From assembly GCA_008360975.2 (NCBI GenBank), contig CM039182.1, positions 80,569,405 through 80,633,404 on the forward strand: a stretch of 64,000 nt of DNA, read 5' to 3'. Of this stretch, positions 47,600 to 61,300 are shown piece by piece. The DNA comes from Lichenostomus cassidix. Lineage: Eukaryota; Chordata; Aves; Passeriformes; Meliphagidae. How positions within the stretch are numbered: the stretch's first letter is position 1; each line of letters opens with the position of its first letter. Both the position numbers and the translations under genes were made by a program. A model generated the notes under the pieces. It was given only the letters and a program-made list of their open reading frames with translations, was not told the DNA's origin and made no database searches.

Positions 47600-47754
47600 A
47601 GATGAGGCTGTGGAGCCTCCACCCTTGGAGATAATCAAAAGCTGCCTGGACGCTGTAGTGGGCAGCCTGCTCTAGGTGGCCCAGCTTGCGCAGGAGGTTG
47701 GACCAGATGACCTCTAGAGGTCCCTGCTAACGTCAGCCTTTCTGTAATTTTGGG
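47600..47754 (+). mobile_element. CR1 LINE 3' fragment
   Basis: The block from GATGAGGCTGTGGAGCCTCC through GGTTGGACCAGATGACCTCTAGAGGTCCC is a CR1 3' end in plus orientation, ending at a degraded TTTCTGTAATTTTGGGA tail. One frame still reads an ORF2 C-terminal string, including PPPLEIIKSCLDAVVGSLL, before the stop. Confidence 0.93.
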
Positions 47755-49983
47755 ATATCTTCGTCAGTGTAGCTGCCTCTTAAATGAAAGGAGTAAAGTT
47801 GCTATGCTGGTAAAGTACTCCTAATGTAGACCTGAACTGTAATAATTTTGTGCATGGTTTACTATACTGTGCCTTTTTGGTCTGTATGGCATTGCAGTAA
47901 CTGCTTTGTTCCAGCAAGAATTTAGGCACAGAACGAGGGTAGTGTATAATAAGCTGCATTTTGGTTGTCTGTGCATTCACTGGTCTGAGATTTAACAGAC
48001 CTCCTTGTTCTGACATCTGGAATTTTTGTGACATCCAAGAGAGCTTAAAAGCTGAAAAATATGAAAGTGCCTATAGGTGAAAAATACTGAGGATTTTTTA
48101 TTTTGTGTTGTACTTTTGGTGGTGAAAAAAGTATTTCTAGATATTTTTTTGGCAGGTGTGTGGCAAGTGTAATCCATGTGAAAACCAGTAGCATTTGTAT
48201 ATAGCTGATAATAGTGTTACAAAACCAAAATTGGTTGCTCCTGACAAAATAAAACAACAGAAATATCTGTTTACCACTTTACATTTTGACAAACTGACAA
48301 GTGTGACCTCATTTAATTGAAGTGCTTCTCAGCCCTACCCTCCTGCATACAATAAACTTCAATATTTGAGCTTTGCCAAGATGAACTGTTGCTCCTTCTT
48401 GCCTTTTCTACTGTTCTTAAGATCCCAAGTAATGTTGTTCCTAAATTGACCAGCTTTTTTTGGAAATGAACAATGAAAATAAAGATGTATAGGTAGTAGT
48501 TAGATGAGACTTTAAAACAGAGTTTATTGTAGGAGCACGCTGTCCTTGACAGTCCAGCTGCTTTTCTCATAAAACCTTCTTCAGACTTCTCTGGGTGTGG
48601 GCAGTGAGCAAGTAGTGAATCTTTGATGTTTGTGGCCTTGACGCCTGGCTGGGTGTAATGTTGTCTGGAAGAGTAATGAGAGGGGCTACAGTGCTCCTGT
48701 CCAGATCCTGACCCCTCTTTAGCCTGCCAGCGGGGGGACTCACCACATCTGCAAGTTGTATTCTGGTAAACAACTCCAGGGTAAAAGGCAAAGAGATTCA
48801 AAGAAGGGACCTGAGTGCTGGCACCTTCCTGGTGCTCCCTTCCTGGGCTGTTTTTCCTTGCGATGCCTATCACTTTGTTTTTAAAATCAGTCTCTGTTTT
48901 GTGCTGCCTGGAACATTCATGTGTGCTGTTTTACGGACAGCTGTTTGTTTGGCCAGGGTCTAAACCACGTCAGCTTTGTGCTTGCTTAAATATTTATATT
49001 TGTTTTCATCATACAGAGGAAAAAAACTTAAGTAATCTTTCTGCAACTGGATAGTCAAAATAGGACTTTATGTAGATGTTTTCAAGTATAAATTTTCTAG
49101 TCCTTGACACTAAAACAAAAGCATGATGAAATGAATAAAGTGATTTTTGAGGGAAAAGAGGGTAAAAGAAAAGTTTTCAAACCCCCAAATCTTTTACATT
49201 AAAGTAATTTTCATTGACTCCTTTGTAACACCGTGTGTCAAAAATTGCCGTTTAGCACAAAAATAATCTAATTTTTTGGCCTTCAAGGAAGAAACTATCT
49301 ATAATAGTAACATATTAAAAAGATCAGTAGGGCTTGGGAATATGAATGTGACCATATAATAGTGCATTGAGGTTAAATTTTCTTGATGCAATGAATGAAT
49401 AAATACTTGATTGGATAATGGCTTATTAACATGTTGGATCTGGCATATCTAGCAGATGTATTTGAACCAGAAAGACTATGAAGGTTTATAACTTTTTGTA
49501 CTTCCTAGAGAAGGTATTTTAATCCTCCAAATGTGCAAAATACCCCCAAGTGAGAACTATGTAGTTTTACATTCAAAGTAGTAACTTGTACGTTCTTCCT
49601 GAATTTATAGGGCTAAAAAGCAGAAAAGGTTGGGATCAAGACTTTCATGAAGCTTTTTAGTGAAACAGCAGAGGATCAGTAATTTGGAAATAACCAAAAT
49701 AACCCTCCTAGTATAAAGGCTTGGAGTTCGCTTCTGCATGCATATTTAGTATTCACTATTAATCATTAACTTAAAAGTCTGCCTGTGCTTTCAAAGTATG
49801 TCTTGAAGGTTTGTGCATGAAGGAATACAAACACAGGTTTTCCAAAATGAAAAATAATTAAGATAAATGTTCATAGAGGAGCCAAGTATTCGAATTTGGC
49901 TTTGGTTGTGTTACTACTGTCCCAGAACCCGTGGTGTAGTTCCTTTATGTAATAAATTGTTCTGCCTAATGTGTTTAATTTTT
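47755..49983. other. Presumed intronic stretch
   Basis: Contains a long minus-strand open frame (48313-48873, 186 codons) that I reject as coding, because it has no domain, no initiation context of note and no splice support. Otherwise unremarkable. Confidence 0.4.
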
Positions 49984-50035
49984 ATAGAATCACAGAATAT
50001 TCTGAGTTGGAAAGAATCCACTAATCATAATATTC
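49984..50035 (-). mobile_element. Short CR1 LINE 3' end
   Basis: ATAGAATCACAGAATATTCTGAGTTGGAAAGAATCC is the reverse complement of a CR1 tail. Only about 50 bases are recognisable. Confidence 0.82.
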
Positions 50036-53000
50036 GAACACTAGTATTTAAGCACACATTAATAAAATGAAAATAGTTGTAAAGATGGTCCTCAGTAACA
50101 GTTTAAGTAATAATTAGGAGTGTGTTATGCTGAGTTGCCAAATATTATTTATCTAGGTACCAAGTTGTGGGTAGGACCATGCTGGATTGGGGAAGTGTGA
50201 CTGACATGCACCAAATATTCCCAGGCTAGTTTTCCTATATCTATTTCAGGGATTGATGGGTTGGAAACGTTGGTGACTTGAGCTTCACTGCTTGTTTAGA
50301 TTTGTTGGGGACGTGATCAGTTTCATGCCTGTCCTGCTATTGATACCCATGCCAACCAACATAAAACTAAATTGATATGTCTGCAGCATAGATAAACTCT
50401 GAAAAGAAAATTTGGTGAAACGCTGCCCTAACCAAGTTGACCAAGGATTTCCACTGGCAAATGGTTTGCAGCAGCAAATGAGGAGAGGAGAAAGGACCAT
50501 TTTTTTCTGATCTATTTATGAGGAGTTCCACAATAACCATAGCCACAGAACTGTGTGGGCATTTCCTTGTGTAAACAAGCCCTGCCCTTTGTTTGAAGAG
50601 GATAAGTGGCAGTCTTTTTGCTATGTTAGTGAGACTTTGGCCATAGAATGTTGCAGATAAGGAACTATGTTTACTCTATGTCTTAGAATTGCATTGTGAA
50701 TTTTGAGTCACAGCTCAGTTTATGGGTATTTAGGGAGTGAGGAGTAGCACCATTTGGTTTATAATTCAAACTGAAGTGATTTCTTTACTGCTTGTTAATT
50801 GTGTATGGTCACATAAAGAGACTGAAAAAGTGATGTTGACAGGATCTTGGAGTAACTTTACTATACCTGAAGTCATAGGTGTTGAATGTACAAATGTGAT
50901 TAGAAGAACTGAGTCACTGCTTAAAGGAGTTCATCTTTACAAAATAAAAATAAGGAGATTCTCTTATAGAATGAGGTAAAACATTCGGGTTCCTAGCTGA
51001 TGATATTTTGGGGTCTAAACTAGTATTCTGTTTCACAGAACATAAACATCTATTATCTTCCTGGTGCACAGAATACCTGTGTGCCCACTCTGTGGTTCAT
51101 GGGAAAATCATTTGACCAGGAACTTGTAGTTTGGCCAATACTTATTGGTACAAAATAGAAGATCTTGCAATATTACTCATTTTGAGGAAATTTAGTGAGA
51201 AAACTAGGAAAATATTTTTAATTTTTTTTATTTGAAGTCATGTGGAATTTCCTGTTTGAAAAAAATCTGCTGTAGACTCGGCACACACAGGCATGAATAT
51301 TTTGAGTTTCTGTTTCTATTCTACTTAATGTGCACTTCCCAACTGCCAAAGTATTTTTTGCTTTCCAGTTTCTTTTAAGGGCATGAGTGTTCTTTTAATC
51401 ACGAGCTGGCTGCTTCCAGCATTCTTTAAAGCACTTGCTCAGCTGCTTCCTAACTCAGGATCAATAACTTCATAGATAATTAAACTAACCATCTCTTAAA
51501 AATAGATGCCATCTTCTATATCCCTTATATCCCCAACCTCCCACTTATCCTTTTTGACAGTCTCTGCTTATGCTAGTTTGCCAAGCTGAATATTAATACT
51601 CCAGTGCCAGAATGCCTGGCCCGAGCCAGTGAGGGATCCTGTGCAGACAGCTGCACTGCAGGCATTGTAACTTCATAGCTTGAAATGCAGGGACTTATTT
51701 ATCCTAAATATAACTAACAGCAATAGAAATACATTTTTTTAAAAATTGCACTTAATTTTCAGCCCAGCTGTTGCTGGTATGAACATTTTCTAGAAAATAA
51801 CTGTTTCAGAAGTTCTGATTTAGTTTTTTTTACTTTAAAAGTAAAGTTAGCATACGCTAACAATATTTTTGAACCTTTAGATGCAATATTGAACTTGTGA
51901 TTTCTATTAAAACACAACTAGATGACTGTCACAAATGCATAACCTTGAAACTGACCTGAAATTTATAATTCTTGTAATGAAACATGACACTGTTCTGCAA
52001 CAAAAGACATTAAGCTCTGGTGTAATAAATGCAGTCGTCATTTATAATTTCTACTGAATTGTGCTACCAGCTTTCCTGGAATAAATTGTATTTTGTCTAT
52101 TGATATTTTCAATTGGAAGACAAAGCAGATATATTCCTTAAATAATATACTCCTATGTTCTTAGAATTTTTACTTTACAAAGTTTAACATTGTCAACTCA
52201 TACTGCTTCAAGGAAGTATGGAATCAAAATCCAGACTTTCTCTGTTAAAGACTGAGAGATGGTGATAATGGGGATTAGACAAACTCTCTAAAGAGGTTGT
52301 CTATAAAATGTAGATTATAGACTTTTTGGTTGTGTTTTGTAAGAGTATAGATACTAACCTTTTTATCTGTGAAATGTTAGAAAAAACCTTTCGGAAGATC
52401 AAAGGAAGTTTGAAGCACAAAACAGTGGTGTCGATTTGTGGGGGGAAAAACATTTCTGTGCTTAGGTTTCAAAACTCTGTACTTTCAGTCAGTGATTGCT
52501 GAGCAGTGACTTCTGTGTGACTTGCTGTGATGCCTGAGATTTCTGGGGGAAAATATTGCATAAGAGGGAAATTATTCTCAAAAGGCATTTATGTGCCTAT
52601 AATTTTGCATTCCTACATAGAGAAGACTGTTGCTTCTAAAGTATCTTGAAACATGGAGGTTTTTTTCAGTGAAGCTCTAAGTTTGCATAGTGTAATTGCA
52701 AGGCTTTTTTACTGTTTGTAAAATTTGGATGAATAGTAGAATAGTATGTTCAAAAGTCAGTATTTCTCGTAGAGGAAATCCTGCTTGGTTTCTCTGTAAA
52801 CTGTTAAAGCAGACGAGTGGCTAATATGTGGGCCATGATGAAAGGCCTGGTAGCATTTGAATTGTTTTCTTAGTACTTAAAATTACCAATGGCACCAAAT
52901 AAAAATCAATGAGAAATAATGACTTAGAGAATAGTAGGAACATAATTTTTATAAAGTCACTGTGTGTCTTGATAAGTTAATGATTTTTTGTTTCTATACA

Positions 53001-54889
53001 GTTGTCTCAAAAAGCATTCAGGAAAAAGTTTCCAAATGTAAAGGAAATAAATGTTTAATGTGTTTAGTGACTGCATTCCCATTCTGCTACTGCATCTTTT
53101 TTAGTAGGGGAACCCTTTTTAGTATTCAAAAGTACTGAAGCTGATACAAAACTAATTTGTATAATTTTTTCTATGAATCCATTTAACGACATTCAGATGT
53201 AGTGTGAATATTCTTGTAATTGCATGGTTGGGGTGAACTCTTCTTTTTTACTCAAATTTAAATCTTAATACAGCCATTTGGACCTTAACTTGGGAGGAAG
53301 GTAGGGTGAAGGGAATCAGTTTTCTCTGTAGCAAGATGAACTTGTTTTTCTACCCTTCTCAGCTTCCTCGCAGATTAAATTTTAATAAAATCTTAGTAAC
53401 ATAGGAGCTTTATAGACATCTTCTTTTTTAAAATACTTAACTGTTAGCATTATTCCAATGGACTTTAAAGAAATGGTTGAAAAAATTCTAATTAGTAACT
53501 TTAACTCATGTGCTGACAGGTTTTTAATAAACTTTTAAGTAGTATGCAATAAAATACATTTTTTATTCCCAATATAAATTACATTAAAGGAAAACAATAT
53601 ATTAAATAAAAATGAATGCTTTAGAAATCTTATCTATTGTACTTGTTAAGTTAATAAATATCTACTGATTGCTAGTGTTATAATTCTGATATGACTCTGC
53701 CAATACCCACTGCTTGCAGATGATGGAGTTATTTTCTGAGACGGCTGTGTTTGTAAATGATAGTGCAACATTTTTCAAAGTACATTGGCAGTTACTCAAT
53801 ACATTTCTCCACGAAGTCTCTTTTACTGATGGAAATACTTAGTAATGGAAAGGATAAATTATTCTTTGCTCAGATGTGAAGGGTTCAGACCAGTAAAAGT
53901 CAAATTAGTTTAAAAGGTAGTGGAAATGCCTGGCCTGGGATACACATAGGACTAAACTCAAGTGTTCTTTCTGGTGGGAGATATTTTGCTTACCCTGTTG
54001 TGTCAGATGTGTTTGGTGGGTCTCAGCATTTCCAGTCTCCTTCCTCCTTGCACTGGGCAGCAAATGTTCCTGCTTTGAAGAGATCCAACAGCATGTCAAC
54101 AATTTCCAAAATATTTTGGCAGCCAAGTACTATCATACTGGGTGACTTGAGAAGGATTCTAGGAGCCTTGAAGGAGTTGCTTTACAAGTGTGGCTGGGAA
54201 TCCTTTAGGCTAGCTCATTTTCTGGAAGGCTCAAGTGCCTGTAATACAGATGAGAGTAATCTTTTCTTGAAATTAAAGCCTTATTTCATTTGCAATTAAT
54301 GGCATTTATGATACTGGATGATGGATTTTGGTAGTGGTAGGGTTTGAGCTCTTAAAAGGAAATAGGGAGGGTAAGAAGAAAAAAATATGGTTGTTATTTA
54401 AAAAAAAACCACAAACCAACAATATACTTTTCAATAAGAGGTGCTTTGGAAAATATAGAGGGTGGGCTACAAACAGAAGGCTTATTTGCTTGAGATCTAA
54501 TGAGTTTGATATAGTTGCACATGCTAAATGTGACCTTGAGTCTCTAACTAATTTTTGTACTTTTATAGCCACACTATTTCTGAAATGAAAAAGGAATTTT
54601 AATTTTTCTTTAAATGTGTAAAATTTGGATATGCCCTTTAAAAGCCACCACTATTTGCCACACAATTTGCCAAAACTCTGAGGGCTTAAATCAACAGGGA
54701 AACCCGAAATTATATTCTTGTTTGATAATTTGATGCTGCACCTGTGTGTTTGCCTTTGAATATCTGTGGATGATGACACACAAGGGTGAACAGCAACATT
54801 TGAGTGTGGTGTAGTGTTTCCAGCATTGCCTTCAGCTGGTCTAGGGGCGTTTACCATGGATGTGTGATGATGACTGCACATGGTGTTGA
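50036..54889. other. Presumed intronic stretch
   Basis: AT-rich, repeat-poor sequence without supported exons. A block at about 51560-51730 is discussed as a possible conserved element. Confidence 0.4.
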
Positions 54890-55430
54890 CCATGACTGGC
54901 TGGCAGATGCCCGTCCGGCTGCTCCTGGGGTCCCTCCGTCCCTGCTCCGCTCTCCCCTCAGGCTCGCAGGGCTGTTTCCCGCACGGTTCCCCTGGCTCAG
55001 CCCCGGCTGCCGGGCAGCGTTTTGCCCTCCCTTGGCCAGGCTTTCCACGGGGCTGAAGGGCTCAGCCTGCCCTGCGCTGGGGCCGCTGGAACTCAGTCAG
55101 TTCTGGGAGCTCCAGACAGATGCTCCACACAGAGGCTGCCCCTTCAGCCCATGCTGCTGCAACCTGACTCCTTCACCCAGGCACAGACACGGGTCAGGAT
55201 GCACAGGTGCTGCCACTGACAGGGAAGGGCTCTGTCTCTGTCTTCCCATGCCTTCAGCTCCCAGCCGTGGGGCACCAGACTTGCCTTGCCCTGGCTGAGG
55301 TGGTTGCTGTGCTGTTGGAGGTCACTTCAAGCTCCTGTAAAGGCAACTTGTGGAGCACCCTGCAGGTGCAAAAAGAGCAGGGGGCAGTTGTGCCCGTGAG
55401 CTGTGTCCTCTCAGGCTGAACTCGCCAAGC
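54890..55430. other. GC-rich patch in AT-rich DNA
   Basis: About 540 bases are markedly richer in G and C than both flanks. CpGs concentrate in the first 150 bases or so (about 54905-55060). Open frames of 164 and 70 codons occur on the plus strand but show no recognisable domain, and the GC content explains them. It could be a minor CpG island (alternative promoter), an old transposon fragment, or a coding exon of unrecognised type. I see no clear acceptor-donor pair fitting a frame. Confidence 0.35.
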
Positions 55431-57774
55431 AGCAGTGGTCTGCATAAACGCTGATAGATGTTGTCCCTAGTGGCTTTTTTGTTCATCTATAGAAACAGGG
55501 AAGGACAAGAGCAGAAATGGACTAGTTTTCAGCTTAGTCCCTGGTCTCCCTGATGTCATAGCTTTGTCAGTGATGGTGCTCACCTTGCCCTTGCCCAGCC
55601 CTGGCCAGTGGTAGCTCAGGATCAGAGGATTCCTGCCAGTTTTAAGGCTCCTTCAGCAAGCCTTGCCCAGGGCAGAAATTTGCTGGCCTCCCAAAGGCGC
55701 TGGTCCTTCCATTTCTGCCTGCAAGGTGTCCTTTTTCCAGTTAGAACATTTTACATCTCAAGGATCTAAGTGGATGCGTTTTGAGTCTTGTTCTACCTGC
55801 TTTGCTAGATTTTTGTACAGTGTTTATCTTGCATGGTGGTGCTGAGCAGCTTCTTAAGGCGCTGCATGCAATAGTAGAATGTTTCCCCACTAAATTCTGA
55901 TTTTTGAATTTCTAAGTACACCTTCTGGAAGACAGAAGACTTCACAAATGCGGTTAAAAGGGATGATCTTGTTTTCTTGCAGAGATAATGCTGGGTTAGG
56001 ACTTCAAAGAATGCTTTTTCACTCTCAGGCTGTGTGCTTGCATAGATACAATCTTTCGTTGGCATGTGTTTGGCCTGAAAGCACATCCCAGTTGTCACTG
56101 TGATGTGTTACTCTGTTACGAGCACATAATTATTTTAGAACTGAATACGAAGTTCTCATTGCATTTTCATAAAAGGGACGTGCAATATTTCCTCATGGCT
56201 GCAGTGTGAAATATTCTCAGCACCTATATAGATGCTTTTCTCCTTTCTACATCCATACATCCAGATTGCCAGTAATATGAACAGAAGCTCAGCTGAAATA
56301 TGCCTTGGAGTGGGTTCAGTTTTGGAAGGAGAGCACAAAGCTGCACTGTTAATGCTTTTCTTTCTTTTCCCCAGTGGCCAGGTTGTTTTTATCTTTCCTC
56401 ACTGGGTCATGGTGTCAGGGACATAGAAATTGCCTGGAGTAAGAATTACTATTCTTACTTCATATAAAATGATATACAAATGTTGAAATTGTGGAGTAGT
56501 AGTTCTGGCAATACAGACCTCTGAAAATGATTTGGTTTTAATGTACTCAAAGAATGCTCTATGTTTAAATGGTTAGACTCTAGTTTAAGAAAAATAACAG
56601 AAAAATAGTATTTGCTTTTTAAAAAACGGTATTTGCAGTCTGATGGTTTTTTTCATGTCAACACTTCTGAGACCAAGATTGTGATTTGTTTGAAGTTTAT
56701 TGGTCAGTGTGAAAATTTACTGTGAAAGCCGTCTATGTTTGTCAGGTTAATTTTTCAGGGGTATGAAATTCAAACTTCACAAGTTTAAATATTTAGCCTT
56801 GAGACTGGAATCTAATGCACTTCCTATCAAAAATGTTATAACTCAAATTGTAAGCACAGTGAATTATTCCAGCATTCTTATGGGTAATTTTTGTTCTGTT
56901 TATATGATTAATTAATGCTTGTTATATTCCAGTGAACTGCAGGATTCTAAAATGAAGAAAAAATATTATATGTATTGATTTAAGCTGATTATTTAAATAC
57001 ATTGGATTAATTGATGTAAGAAATTACTTCAGTGTTCTGAAAGCAATACAGTTTAGTCCATCACATTTTTTTTATCTATTAGTCTTCAGAATATGTTTGC
57101 ATGTTTGTTAAATTTTTAATGACTTGTTCATATGTCCCCATGTTTTGACATTCTTTGGAATACTGAAATTGCTGCATGTTGAAGTGGCAAAACAAAGCTC
57201 TCCAGAGCTTGTCAAATGCACGTGGAGAGTTATAAATTGGAATTGCTTAATGATTTATGCACACACAGCTCACCATAAGTTTTGTGAAAAAAATTAAAAT
57301 TTACGGACTCTTGCAAATGATTACTTAAAAATTAATTTGAAAATACTTCTGCAGCTGAGAGATCTGCCTCTGACTGGAACAGCAAGGTACTACAGTCACA
57401 GAAGGTGATAATATGATAACTTGGCTTCATTTCTCCAATTTGTGGCCAACAAGATTCTAGTACTGTAAAGCTGGTCAAATCAGTTTCGGGGTACCTGTTG
57501 ATCTGTGTGAAATTTTTGATTTATTTGTTTTACTATACCTTTGTGTTTTGGTTAGCTTTTGTATTCAAACAACTCTTTCTAAATGAAATGTGTCTTGTTC
57601 TCTTAGCTAGCCTTTTTTTTTTCATACGGGAAATAGATTTCATTAAAAAGTTTATTGTTGTAGCTCAGGGTATCAGTTTTGCATCTGGGCATGTATGGAT
57701 GAACATTGTGAGGATAAAAATCATAATGCAACTAAGATGACTTCTGTTTGAATTAATTGATCAGGGCATGGCTT
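55431..57774. other. Presumed intronic stretch
   Basis: AT-rich, no supported exon, RNA gene or repeat. Confidence 0.4.
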
Positions 57775-58365
57775 GACAGAAGCCTAAACACAACCAGCTG
57801 TGTGCCCTGACAGTGCTGAAGGCTAACAGTGTTCTGGATTACGTCAGTGGGAGTAGAGCCAGTAGGTGAAGGGATTATTCCCCATTATTTGACACTTATT
57901 AGACCATGTGTGGAATCCTGTGTCAGGTTTTGGCTGTCCTAGTGCAAGAATGCTGATAAGCTTGAGTGAATCCATGGACAGCCAGTAAGAAAGTCAGAGG
58001 ACTGGAGCGTGGAAGGGGGAGGGAGGAGACTGGGACAGTTGTGCTTTTTCAGACTGCAGAAAAGGTGGTGTGAGGAGGCCTAATAGCGGATATATGGGTT
58101 AAAAAATAACAGCTAAGTCTTAACCTAAAGCATGAAGCTTCCAGTTCCGAGTGAGGGGAAAAATATAATCACTATAAAGATAGTTAAGCACTGAAACTGG
58201 TTGGCCAGAGATATTGTGAGCTCTCCATGCTTGGAGGTTGTCAAGACCATGCTGGGTGAAGCCCTGAGCAGTGTGGTCTAAATTCACTGTTGTCCCTGAT
58301 TTGAGCAGAACATTGAACTAGGTCATCCTGAGGTTCCTTCCAAGATGAAAGGTACTGGGATCATA
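57775..58365 (+). mobile_element. CR1 LINE 3' fragment (longest single copy here)
   Basis: About 590 bases of CR1 3' sequence in plus orientation. Ordered landmarks are GCTGAAGGCTAACAGTGTTCTGG, TGTGTCAGGTTTTGGCTGTCC, GACTGGAGCGTGG, TTTTTCAGACTGCAGAAAAGG, CTTGGAGGTTGTCAAGACC, and GAACTAGGTCATCCTGAGGTTCCTTCC. It corresponds to the last fifth or so of ORF2 plus the tail. It is heavily mutated with no intact frame, so inactive. Confidence 0.9.
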
Positions 58366-61300
58366 TGGAATGCTAAATGATGAGTGCAAGGCAGGACATG
58401 CTGTTGGTACAGTGCAAGTGCTGTAGTGCTGAGAAGAGTTTGGTGCAGAGATGCAAAAACTTGTTACAGCAAATCTGCAGGCAGAATTCCTGCAGTATGC
58501 AATTGTTGTAGAACTCTGAAGGAAATGTTCATATTCAGAATTGCGTCTAATAGGTAAAGCCATGTGATTACTGCAAGGTTTTATACAAAATATCTGCAAA
58601 ATATTCTCCCTACTGAAGAGTTTCCTGCCTTCTTTTCTCTAAGGCGAGGAAAGAATTTTTCTTTAAATGTCATACAGGTGCACATTTGAATGATCTTGGT
58701 TTGTTCCCATTTGTGTCCTTTTTAGGTTTCTATTCCACTTCTGGTGTTTCACCATCTTCCATCTTGAAAGAAAGTAGCTCCATGAGCACCTGGCTGCTTC
58801 TGGTTTTGGGCTGCTTCACTTTTTTTGCTCCTACTTTTCTTGAGATAGGTGTGGTTTTTGTTTTTTTTTTTTTGTTTTCCACCCACCTTTATTTTCCACA
58901 TAAGTATTTGTCTTTGTCTTGATAGAGTGGTTGTTAAAACTCTTTGCTGTCACACCAGTGACTTCATGGGCCAATTCTGTCAGAATTCTTTGGTGCAAGC
59001 TACCATGTTTCTGCAGCTAAAATTAATTTTGTTCAAGGATTGTTTCCTGCATGGACAGTTACTGCTTGCTTGAAGTAATAATTTTTGTCTGATAATAAGA
59101 AAAAGGAACATCTCCTTTTCAAGTCAAATCTAGATTAATCAGTGCTATTACAAGTAATAAGTACATACTTCACTGTTTCCCTTCTATTAATGGCTCAAGA
59201 AGAGAAGGAAGAAAAACCTGTATGTGTGTTCCACTGCAGATGCTTATGACAAGTAATAGGATCCCTGCAGAATAGGAGGTATTGGGTGGTGAGGAAAAAC
59301 TGGGGAAAAAAAATAGGAATAGGAAGGGAGGTGAGTATTTTGGAAGTGGAAAGGGGGAAACTGCTGGTTGACACATGGTGTGGGTGGCTTGAAAATTATT
59401 TATTCACAAGAGGTGTGCACACCTAGTTGAGGCATCACTGGGAAACAGGACAGAACGAATCATCATCATTTAGCAGAACAGATGCTTAAGATCAGTTCTG
59501 GAATCAGCACCACATTGTCTTCATCGTGAGAGCTGAAGAGAACAGTTTAAAAAGCCAGAGGTATCCCCTAAAACACCTGTGTGTTTTGCTGACTTGAAAG
59601 ACTATACATGTATATTGACACCATGGGGTTTTTTTTTTGTGTATTTTGTTCTTTTCTTAGTTCAAAGTTACTGTCTTCTGTTGTGGTATTGCTGTGACTT
59701 GTTAAATGTTTGCTACATTTCAGGCCTCTGCTGATGTGTCAGGGTTGTGGAAGTGCAGGTATGTTGTGCTGCTGCTGTGGGTTTACTGATACGAATCTGT
59801 TCATTGTTTTCATACTCCTTGTTCAGAAACTCACACTCACACCCTGTATGTTCTGAAATCCTTATTAGAGAAGAGAAATTTGGGTGTGGAATATGTATGG
59901 GTCTCTTGTTCTGAGATGCTAGGAATTACTATGAGGTTTCATAAGGTACCAAGTCCTTCTTTTATACATTTGAGATTTAAAGTGTTTCCTGCCTCTTCTT
60001 GCACAGGGAATTAATTAAAAAACAAACAAACAAACAAAAAAACCCAACAAACAACCAAAACTTGCAACTGCTAGTTTTTTGAAGTAATACCAAAATTTTA
60101 ACTGAGGGCTGATTGAATACTTAATGAAACAAGCAGATTAATTTTAAATAGGAATTTATTTTTAAAAAAATTAGTTGTTCATTAATTTGGGGAAGCATTT
60201 CTTTCACTAAAGCTGCTTTCCTGTGCATATAGAAGTAAATGCCTAGAAGTTTGGGTGTTTTTAGTTGCAGAGATCAAAAAGTCCCTTGTTAATGCTAGTT
60301 GCCCAGATGTTTACCTTCAGAAAACTGAGATGTGTGGATAGGTGATTAGTTATGGATATGACATAAGCATACCTTCTTGCAAATACTGATTTAGAAGGTG
60401 GCAGTATTAAAACACTTAATGTTTACTGAAAAAGAACAAAAAAAATCTGCCCCTAAAGCTGCTAAGGCCCCAAAATGCTGCAGAAAAATGAGGTATTGAC
60501 AGTTAAAAATGAACTTAACACTTCATTTCCTGAACCAGAATTAGGAATCTTACTGGAAAAAAATAAAATGAAATAGTTTTGTGGTGGAATTTTTAGTTTA
60601 CTCTGAAAAAAACGGGAGGAAAGAATGTAGATGCCTTTGGTGGTTTTTGTTGTGGGGTTTCTTTTTTTTTTCCTTTTAGATTACTCTCATCTTTTCAGAT
60701 ATATATGTGGGATCTACATTGCTTTAGCATTCAATGATTTCTCTCAAAAGCAAGTTTGACACATATTAGTCTGTTTGATGAGGGTGAAATCTTATTTTGA
60801 AAATAATCAGTATAAAGATTGTTTTTTAAAATGTGAAACATTACTTCTGGGACGACTAATATTAAAAGTAAATAAATATCACATTCTGAGTTTTAAAATG
60901 TCAAAAGACTTAATTATAAGAACACAACTTCATTATGAGTTGTGGAAGTGATGGCTGTCTTTTATATTTGCTTTTATCCATTTGCCAAGGCCACTTCAGT
61001 TATCAGACAGAAGCAGATTGTTAGATTTGTAATGGCTAATTTTGGTTTTATGTCTGAATAAGCAGAGCCAGTCTGAATATCAAGATATATCTGATATTAT
61101 ATCTGGAAGATATAAAAGAAAATTGAGCATTCAGCTTGTAACTCCAGTTGAGGCTGCACTCCAGAGAGTTTTGCTTGTTTGACTTGCTGAAAAAGAGACT
61201 CAAAACAGGGATTTTTATTAGGACAGTATTGTAAGGAATTTTGAATTTATAGTAGAGAATTAAGTGTTCATATGAACTGCAAGACATGTACTGATTCCCT

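Noticed and set aside
47412..47675. 87-codon plus-strand frame as a gene
   Set aside because: Its C-terminal part is CR1 ORF2 remnant and the rest is unrelated flanking sequence.
48313..48873. 186-codon minus-strand open frame
   Set aside because: No recognisable domain and a mixed composition changing along the frame. No CpG promoter or splice support. Frames of this length are expected by chance in 64 kb.
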